A stretch of 64,000 nt of DNA from Tretioscincus oriximinensis (lineage: Eukaryota; Chordata; Lepidosauria; Squamata; Gymnophthalmidae). The notes under the pieces are model-generated. The model did not search any database. It had not been told where the DNA came from and was given only the letters and a program-made list of their open reading frames with translations. The stretch spans positions 490,041 to 554,040 of the forward strand of contig JAJVDF010000228.1 in NCBI GenBank assembly GCA_022410635.1. Direction: 5' to 3'. Shown here piece by piece: positions 13,223 to 64,000 of the stretch. Position numbers and translations under genes: made by a program. The stretch's first letter is position 1, and each line of letters begins with the position of its first letter.

Positions 13223-13815
13223 TATACATATAAAACCAAATTAACATATTAAAACAACAATGTTTGAATGTAGGGAAGGGAGAGCGAGGTTTTTTTAAGC
13301 CAAAGACCAAGTTAAAGAATTTAGTGATATAAAGGAATAATTTTAATTTGGTAAAAAAACTGAGAAAGTTTAGATTAAGATTTCATTTTAATGAATATTG
13401 TTTTGGTTGGCAGAAACATATTTGTGTGTCAGAAACCAACTTCTTTTTTATCTATTATAGTGAAGCAATATGCTCAAAATTAATTTGCTACATTTATTTA
13501 AGATCCACTCTGTAGACCAATCAATTACTCTAAGGCTGCATGCACACACACTTTTTCTATAAATGAAGAAAAAAATTGACTAAAATTTAACAGTGTCTGC
13601 ATAGGGAGGGATGCTAACAGCACTGCAAAAGGTATGGGAAAAGAGGTATATTTTCATTAATCTCTCTAAATACCGAGAGGGTGTTTGATACAGTTCAGAG
13701 GAGAGGTTATTCCATAATCTGAGAGTTACCCTTGAATATGTCCTCCCAGATATCCCCATGTTCAATACCAGCAATCCCTTAATTGCTAAATAAGAACACA
13801 GAGCATAAATAAATA
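13223..13815 (-). mobile_element. L2-clade LINE 3' end, second copy
   Basis: Minus-strand GRTYSRVTLRLWNNLSSEL and LMKIYLFSHTF correspond to the FPSLWNSLPLEV and LKVHLF blocks of the copy at 12241-12680. The 3' part (cattaaaacaacaatg-type) matches the copy near 61650. Confidence 0.6.
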
Positions 13816-15292
13816 AATAAATTATCCCAAAATATTGTTACTACCAAAAGAAAGGAAACAGCATTCCTCTTAAATGTAGTCCATTCCCTCCAAACCACCC
13901 AGGGATACAGACAAGCAAACAAGAAAAATAAAAGAACACAGAATAATTATCTTGTTTGCAATGACCACAGTTAAAAGCTATATGAATATTTCTATCATCT
14001 GTTGAACCCTAGCAGTAATGCCTGGATGAAGATCAATGTCCAAATAGGTACATGGACATGACAAGTGTAAAGCACTCTTGTTGAACTCTTTGGCACCTAA
14101 CAATCCATGCTTTCAACACAGAACACTCCCTACTTACTTAAGGGGTCCTTGGGGAAGAACTTGGTAACATACGATATAGCAGTGAAAGCAGTACATTACC
14201 TTTGAACTGGTGGATGCCTAAATAGAAGCTTCTTAAGATTCCTGGGCAAGCCCAAGGACTGGTGGGAGCAGGCAAGCTATAAATACAATGAGTATACTTA
14301 CAATGAATTCAGGGCTTTGGGGATTAAACTGTCTAAAAACGAATGACATAAATAGATTTCTATCATAATCTCTTATAGTAAATCAAAGGCACCTAAACTG
14401 TCTACATGAAATCACTAGCTAAACTAAGAAACCAACATTTTGATAAAGAAACAGTTTTAAAACCTTTCCGGCTGATTAATGGCTGAAGTTCAGTGTTCGG
14501 AGAGCAAGGAGCTGTTGATTCAGTCCTTGGCCTTTCCCTGAAAGTAAACAATGACAATCACTCTGCCTCTTTGCCAAAAGAAAAAGAAAAACTAGTTATA
14601 TTGTAGGTTCCACTGAGGTACACATGCAGTCAACCAGGAATTTATCATGATTTGATACCCAATGAAAACAAATACTGCAATATTAAAATTTACTTAAGAA
14701 GTTTAAGTATAGTGTTACTTACCATATTNTAGTTGCTGATTGTATTGTAAGCAAGGTACATAGTAACAAAGATATACATTTTGGAATTGGACCATTGGGG
14801 GACTCTACGAGACTAACAACATATGCATTGGTGTTGCTGTCCATTTATTCAATTATGTCTTTATGGATTCATGGACTGTAGCACACTAGGCATCCCCTCT
14901 GTCTTCAATTGCCTCGCAGAGTCTGCTCAATCTCATTTTTATTAATTCCATGACACACACTAGCCATTTCATCCCCTGCGCTCTCCTTCTCCTTTTGCTT
15001 TCAGTCCCAACATTGGGGTCTTTTCTGGTGAATTGTCATTATTCCAAAGGATGAGCCTATGTGTGTGCTCCATATTTCATATTTACCTTAACAGAGACTC
15101 AAGTTTGCTATACTGGTCCTAAGAGGTTCTATTGGCCACATAAAAAAATTTGTTAGCTTGGTTTTTTGAAAAGATTAATAAATTGGTCAGGAAAGGAGAA
15201 AATTACTGTATGTTTCAATAGTACAATTCCAATAGTATACTTGATTGGTTGTTTTTGTTGTTATTATTACAACAACAACAATCTCCACTTAC
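13816..15292. other. Intergenic, unassigned
   Basis: No repeat family recognised with confidence. A possible minus-strand acceptor (gtttactttcag) lies at 14549-14538, upstream of an open stretch that might follow the candidate exon at 15434-15293. Confidence 0.35.
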
Positions 15293-15434
15293 CTCCATAA
15301 TCTGTGTATAGCTGGAATATACAGTGATTCTGCTGTCTTGTTGGTTGACGTATTCCTGCAGTATTCTGCAATCTCGCAATAGTGCGGTACATACAGGAAA
15401 GAAAGCTTGGAGCACAGACTTTTCATTGCCATTC
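15293..15434 (-). other. Candidate unassigned internal exon
   Basis: 142 bp on the minus strand bounded by a strong acceptor (cctcttctttttag) and a consensus donor (gtaagt). Two of three frames are open. One reads EKSVLQAFFPVCTALLRDC and ILQEYVNQQDSRITVYSSY; the other is open as well, so the coding frame is uncertain. I recognise no family. It could be an exon of an unknown gene or lncRNA, or a chance arrangement. Confidence 0.3.
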
Positions 15435-16195
15435 CTAAAAAGAAGAGGTCTAAAACATAAATTCATATTTATTTTTGTATCCATTCAGTTGAGATAACTA
15501 AGCAATAGCAAACAANTTACAGCCAAAGGTTTATCACAAGGTATTTATATTCTTGATCACTGTTATTTTAAAAAATTGTTTTCTGTTCATATATGATTAA
15601 ATCACTACAAATAAAACTGCATAATTTACTAGCAGCAGAAAGTACATAGTGTTCCTGGAACCCTGCTTCTTTATGAAATTTCCCCAGTATAAGTATTTTG
15701 CAGAGATGTTCCTTCTTATATTAATACTACAATTCATTTTAATTACTGTGTAGCGTAGTACACTATAGATTTAAAGTAGCATTTAACTGGTTTAGTTTTA
15801 GTACCACAAATATTTATGGAGATGTTGGAATTATAGAAATTTTAATCCCTAAATGGTTTAGAGCCCACCCCCTTTTCTCAGGCCCCTTCCCACAACAGAA
15901 AGCTGTTGGCACACCTTCCCTATAAAAGAAACAGTATTGCAGCTTTAATATTTGATAGCTGACCATTTGGATCGTCTGTGTTTGGACTGATCACAACTTC
16001 CCAGGTAAAATTGTTGGGTGGGCTTTATCATGGGATAGTCAGCAAAGGGACATGTCAATGCACTGAGATGTAAAGAATGTGATGGGCATTTAAAATTCAT
16101 GGTTTTTTTGTAATACAGGGCATGACAGGGCATGACAGGTGGTTATTAGGTCAAGGAAGATATGTAGCAGACATATTTTTTGCAGCTTGGCTTCC
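15435..16195. other. Intergenic, nothing recognised
   Basis: AT-rich unassigned DNA; short frames only. Confidence 0.4.
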
Positions 16196-16408
16196 GAAGG
16201 AGACTCCAGATGACCCCTTTTTTTGGGGGGGGGGGGTTTGAAAACCTAGTTTTGGGGTGCCTCGCAGTTTTTTCTGAGAAAAAAAAATTAAAAAAAAGAT
16301 ATATTTTTTCATTTTTTCATTTTCTTTCCTCAGAAAAAAATGTGAAACACTCCAAAACAGGGTTTTCAACACACACACACACAAAAGGGGTCATCTGGTC
16401 AGCCTACT
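16196..16408. mobile_element. Inverted-repeat (foldback) element, copy 2
   Basis: It shares ccagatgacccctttt, agttttggggtgcctc, ttttttctgaga, cctcagaaaaaa and ggggtcatctggtcagccta with copy 1 at 5378-5592. A G-run (16215-16228) and a CA-run (16367-16383) have expanded at the arm edges. The left terminus is more decayed than the right. Confidence 0.7.
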
Positions 16409-18286
16409 TCAGAGGCAAAATATGAATGGTCAATCTTGCCAAGAAATATATGACAAGAGAAGATGCTGAACAAGTGGTGTAGGGTGATGTCCGAATGGCA
16501 AAGCACAGACTGAATTATGAAGCGCACAAGGAACCAAAAAGATTTAAAAAATGAAACAGAACTAAATTTTGGGCTGAGTCCAGACCTCGCTTGTTTATTC
16601 AACTGTACTTGGATATTCCAGAATAAAGCATGAATATTCAGGAATTAAGCAGTTCAGATATCTAATTATTATTAGATTAATAAGAATCTAATAGATTTCT
16701 TATGACGATGATGATGATGATTAATTTATAACAGTCATTCTACCAAAGTATAGTGGAATAAGTACCAGTAAATGATATCTGGATGTAGCCTTTGTATTGA
16801 TTAAGTGATGCACTAATCCATTATGTACATAATTTATTGACAGTTTCTTGAAGCAATATTATACATTTTCAGGATGCTGGCACAGATCTCTTCTGCAAAT
16901 CCTACTTACTGTCACAGTATTCTTTTAGCACAAGAAATTGAGAAAATTGTATATCATCAGGGTGCAATTATTGTTGTTGGTGATGTTATTACTACTACTA
17001 CTGCTGTTCTTGTTAAGAAAATACTTTTCAGCTTTTTCTTTGGTAGAATTAATAACTTCCTAAGCCATTCCCTTCATCTACCTGTGTTTTTTGGCATATC
17101 TATCTTATTTTAACAATATGTTACTAAGTTTAGTGGAGGGTAAAAATATCTCATGCTGAAATTAAATGGATAGAATGAATATCTATGCATGTAAGAATCA
17201 GATCATAAGACATTTGGAAAAAATTGGATGAATTCAAACATAGTTCCTTGTAGCAACAAACACAAGTGCATAAAATGTTGACATTGAGTATGGACAACAT
17301 TTTACTGTCTGGTATGTTTTTGAGGACACCTAGTGGTCACCATATGGAGTAGATTCCAAGNACTGGTTATCTTCCAGATAAAAGGAGAAGGAGATTGTTG
17401 AGATTTTATCTGGCCCTCAACCCGTCTTCTCCTTTATAAGTTCTGTCCAGTGAAGTAGCTGACGTGCAATTATCTCAATATTAATTATCTCAAGTTTAAG
17501 CACATTAGTCTTAAGCATATCCTAATGTAGCAAATATATTTTACCATTTGTTGTGATTTAATTGTTAACTAAGAATTTTGTGATTTCTCTCTGGAAGTCC
17601 GTAAAATCTAAAATCTGGCTGCTGATGTTCTGCTCATGGGGATGGATAACTAGGCTCACAAAGTTTAAATATGATGCAGCCAAACATATATGTTTGTGTA
17701 AACATCTGGTACAATTAGTACAAGACCCAAATGGTGCCTCTCTTCTCTTTTTCCATATAAGATCATGTCACAGGGCGTGCTAAGGGCATGTCAGGATATT
17801 CTTGAAAAAAGGCTATGTCTTAATTTGTTTACAAAAAGGGATAACTCATTGGAAGCATGGAAGAAGCCATGATATTTCACTGCATTGTGATCTTATACGT
17901 TTCTGTAAACTTCATTATAAAGCAATTCAAGAGCTCTTTCCTAGTAAGTGTACTGTGTCGTCAAATGTAAATAGGGAGATTGATATCAAAATGTAGGCCC
18001 TTGGGCCTGACATATATTACACTAGCGGTAGATTAGCATAAAGAAATATATTTTTCCAAGATATAGTCCAAGTAAAGCTTAGGTTTCTCTGTGATAGTAC
18101 TTAGAATGGACTTTCCTCCCCAAGTACATTTATTATCTTTTTATGACTGTAGGCAAAATTGTGTGTTCTGTTGAGATTTCCACAAATACTTTATTGTGTA
18201 ATAAATAATCCCACAAATACTTTATTGTTTTTATGTCTCTATATGCTGTAAGCGTATTTTTAAATAGCTGGTTGTTCCTTTCACAG
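16409..18286. other. Upstream flank of METTL21C, no feature assigned
   Basis: AT-rich. A short direct duplication of cacaaatactttattgt lies near 18180-18227. No CpG island or clear promoter. A 5' UTR exon of METTL21C probably lies here or further left but cannot be placed. Confidence 0.35.
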
Positions 18287-18296
18287 CATCCATGCT

Positions 18297-22682
<4,386 letters not shown>

Positions 22683-22761
22683 AATCAGGCGTATCCAGAG
22701 AGTTAATTGCTAGAATGTATAGCCACTGCTTCACTTCACAGCAGATGGTACCCAAGAAATA

Positions 22762-22912
22762 CAGGTGAAACCTCGTTATAACGAACAGCAATATAGCAAA
22801 CCAATTTGAAAGTCTAGTGGAATGCCTGTAAATGTAATTTTTGTTACAATGGGTTTTGTTGTAACAACATTTCATTATAAAGAACACATTCATCATCATG
22901 AGATTTCACCTG
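22762..22912. mobile_element. TA-flanked mini-transposon (151 bp) in the METTL21C 3' UTR
   Basis: The ends read CAGGTGAAA...TTTCACCTG as inverted termini, flanked by TA on both sides (22760-22761 and 22913-22914), as for Tc1/mariner-superfamily insertions. There is no ORF, so it is non-autonomous. It sits between the stop codon and the candidate poly(A) signal of METTL21C and would therefore be part of the mature mRNA. Confidence 0.7.
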
Positions 22913-23082
22913 TACTGTTTTGCCATTTTCTATTACGGCAGAAATAGTCTCTGGTTCCCATATCAGCAAGTGCATGCTGTATGCAGTGGGAATGAAACAA
23001 ACTTAGGTATGTTATTTCCTATGATTATAAACTCTTTGCCCAGATACACATGAATCTCCTAACTATATTGGCTTGTGCCTTA

Positions 23083-23088
23083 AATAAA
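23083..23088 (+). terminator. Candidate METTL21C polyadenylation signal AATAAA
   Basis: An AATAAA lies 401 bp after the METTL21C stop and is followed by a T/G-rich stretch (gttgtggttttttgc). No earlier AATAAA is obvious in the 3' UTR. Transcript data would be needed to confirm use. Confidence 0.5.
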
Positions 23089-23599
23089 GAGTTGTGGTTT
23101 TTTGCATTTCAGTTATAACCTTTATTTGTGGTCTCCTGGTATAGGTTTGTCTAAATGTGTGCCAAGGAAACTTAAAAAATATAACATTTAGCTACGAACC
23201 TTCAGAAAACAATCCCATTAACAAGAAACAGGCTGCAGTTTAGAATTCTAAACCTAGGTAATGCAAGGGGGGAGAAAAATATTTTATTGGGAATTACTGC
23301 ATTCTTTTCAGAATAAAGAAAACTGGATTGTTATTNTCAGCGTTGGTGTGAATTTATGTCTAAACTAGAATTCCAGGCCCATAACTAAAATGTAATACCC
23401 TTTAAAATATCTGTATTCATTGCTGAACTATTGTTGAGCGTTCAGCAATTGGCGTATAGAAACATATGTTTTGATCATTATTGTTATAGATTTTTTTNAA
23501 AAAAAANCATAACCCTAAGAGATTTTATAACCTTCCCATCAGGCATCCTCGATTTCATTTAAGTAGTCTTGACAAATTAGGACAATGTTAGGTTTGTTA

Positions 23600-24446
23600 A
23601 TAGTTTTATTTTAGCAAAATTAAAATTATGAGTGCACACATATTTTGATCTTTGAAATTTGCACATTTATTCTGCAGTTTTACATTTTTCAACATTATTA
23701 ACATACCTGTATGTATAAGTTTTACAATACCTGATTAAGTATTAACCACCTGACACTTTATACATGTATCAGTTTGCCCTGATACTCTGTATCACATGGA
23801 TATTTTGGAAGTATCTCCCAGTTGAAGATACTCAAGAGCACCTTTGCACCAGCAATTCTGAATACATTTGCAGTGAACGTGTGAAAGTTTTATTTTAAAA
23901 AAATTCAAAATGTAAACTCTTGCAAGTGATACTGGTAATTAATTTCCATTACTATTAATAAATACGGTTTTAGCTACTCGATGTAGCTTCAATTTTTTAA
24001 GGCCTTCATACAGTTGAAAACTTAAAACACATTAAAACTTTGCTCCTTGTAAAAAGAACAGTTTGTACAGGCTTGCAGTTAAAATTACAAACAGTTAAGA
24101 ACCACATTTTCATGCAATACATTTCCATTTGCTAATTCTTGTCATTGGCTATTCTAGGACACCCACTGCCAGCAATGTGATGTAAGCAGAAAGGGTTTTT
24201 CTTTTCTTTTTTCCTGTAAGATCTCATTTCTGGGGTTATCTTCAGAAATGAAAGGCAAGTCTAAGCAGACTTTCTGATGTCAAGAACAGAGCTAATACAC
24301 ACATACTGCAGCCCCATGTCCTCTGATTGATATACACAATTTAAGCATTCAATAATGAAATGGATGAAAACATGCATTCCAGTAAAATCACGTTCCTTCA
24401 TATCCAAACAATATAAGAACGTTTCAGATTTACAACTGCAGGCTTT
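23600..24446 (-). other. Probable TPP2 3' UTR
   Basis: AT-rich sequence without ORFs or recognisable repeats follows the TPP2 stop. Several minus-strand AATAAA hexamers occur (for example at 23610-23605, 23671-23666 and near 23890); the most distal sits about 515 bp from the METTL21C poly(A) signal. The true end cannot be fixed from sequence. Confidence 0.45.
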
Positions 24447-63378
<38,932 letters not shown>

Positions 63379-64000
63379 CTGGGGAGACAGGGGGAAAAAA
63401 AAGAAAATTCCCAAAATCTATGGTCTTGCTTAGTTTGGTTTCTTGGTTACACAGCCAGCAAAGCATATTTAAGACTCTGCATTCAAATTCCCATTCAGAC
63501 ATGGTAGCTAATAAATAAATAAAATGTTTATTTATAATGCCCTTTTTTCCCAAAAAAATATATACAATCAATATAACTACTTAGCTACCTTTGACCTGTT
63601 ATCATTTCTAAAACTAATGGTTTATACATTACTGTAAGGACCATTTCATCCTAATCCAACAGTGGTTAAAAAGCCTTGGACACCGTGTCCTGGTATCTAA
63701 GTATACACATTATCGTATTTCCCCCAAAATAAAACCTGACATGATTTTTCAGGATTTTTGAGGATGCTCGAAATATAAGTCCTAGATACAGTTCATAAAA
63801 AGGTAGATTTAAATACTGTCCAGGCTTGTTCATGGAAAAACAAGACATCTCCTGAAAATAAGCCGTAACGTATCTTTTGGAACAAAAATTATTATAAAAC
63901 ACATTTGCTCACTCAACCACATGGATCGCACCCATTATTTCCATGCCCAATGACCTTCTTCTTTGAACAAGGAAGCTTCCCAAACCTCCAATAAATAAAT
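63379..64000 (-). other. TPP2 intron upstream of window exon 1 (partial)
   Basis: No exon for the preceding TPP2 residues (ending near GLSGRVLK in human) is found here, so the intron runs past the window edge. Unassigned AT-rich sequence with AAATA runs at 63510 and 63990. Confidence 0.6.

Noticed and set aside
14470..14537. Second exon continuing the candidate at 15434-15293
   Set aside because: In the phase-0 continuation it stops after a few codons; in the alternative frame it stays open but nothing in the protein is recognisable. Too weak to call.

Overview
ORGANISM AND CONTEXT. This is vertebrate nuclear DNA: AT-rich, split genes with GT-AG introns, and dense retroelements. The repeats (Bov-B/RTE, CR1 and L2 LINEs with AAATA-type tails, L1 3' ends, tRNA-headed SINEs, TA-flanked mini-transposons and long GATA/ATCC microsatellites) point to a squamate reptile (lizard or snake). 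That is an inference from repeat content; the species cannot be named.

LAYOUT. 1-18 kb is intergenic: L1, L2, CR1 and SINE copies, two copies of an inverted-repeat element, and a compound microsatellite of about 540 bp (12.7-13.2 kb). One unassigned splice-bounded open segment lies at 15293-15434 on the minus strand. 18.3-23.1 kb (+) holds a complete four-exon METTL21C-like lysine methyltransferase gene (258 aa). 24.4-63.4 kb (-) holds TPP2, tripeptidyl-peptidase 2: 28 exons, all open, in phase and splice-bounded. The exons that would encode roughly the first 100 residues, including the catalytic Asp, lie beyond the right edge. The two genes converge tail to tail, which is the TPP2/METTL21C order I know from human chromosome 13.

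TPP2. Concatenated, the window exons give 1165 codons including the stop (1152 without the 39-nt cassette exon). The subtilisin His, oxyanion Asn and nucleophile Ser motifs are all present. One intron uses a GC donor. A 13-residue cassette exon (GQSAAKRQGKFKK) stands alone inside a 10-kb intron. Introns carry SINEs, a Bov-B copy interrupted by CR1s, a CR1 reverse-transcriptase fragment with an in-frame 180-bp duplication, an 88-bp-arm palindrome, and a 344-bp TA-flanked mini-transposon containing a 42-bp GC-rich minisatellite, 51 bp beyond a splice donor.

I found no CRISPR, operon, toxin, virus or other novel multi-gene system. The notable points are structural: splice-site oddities, palindromes, mini-transposons and nested repeats around two conserved host genes.
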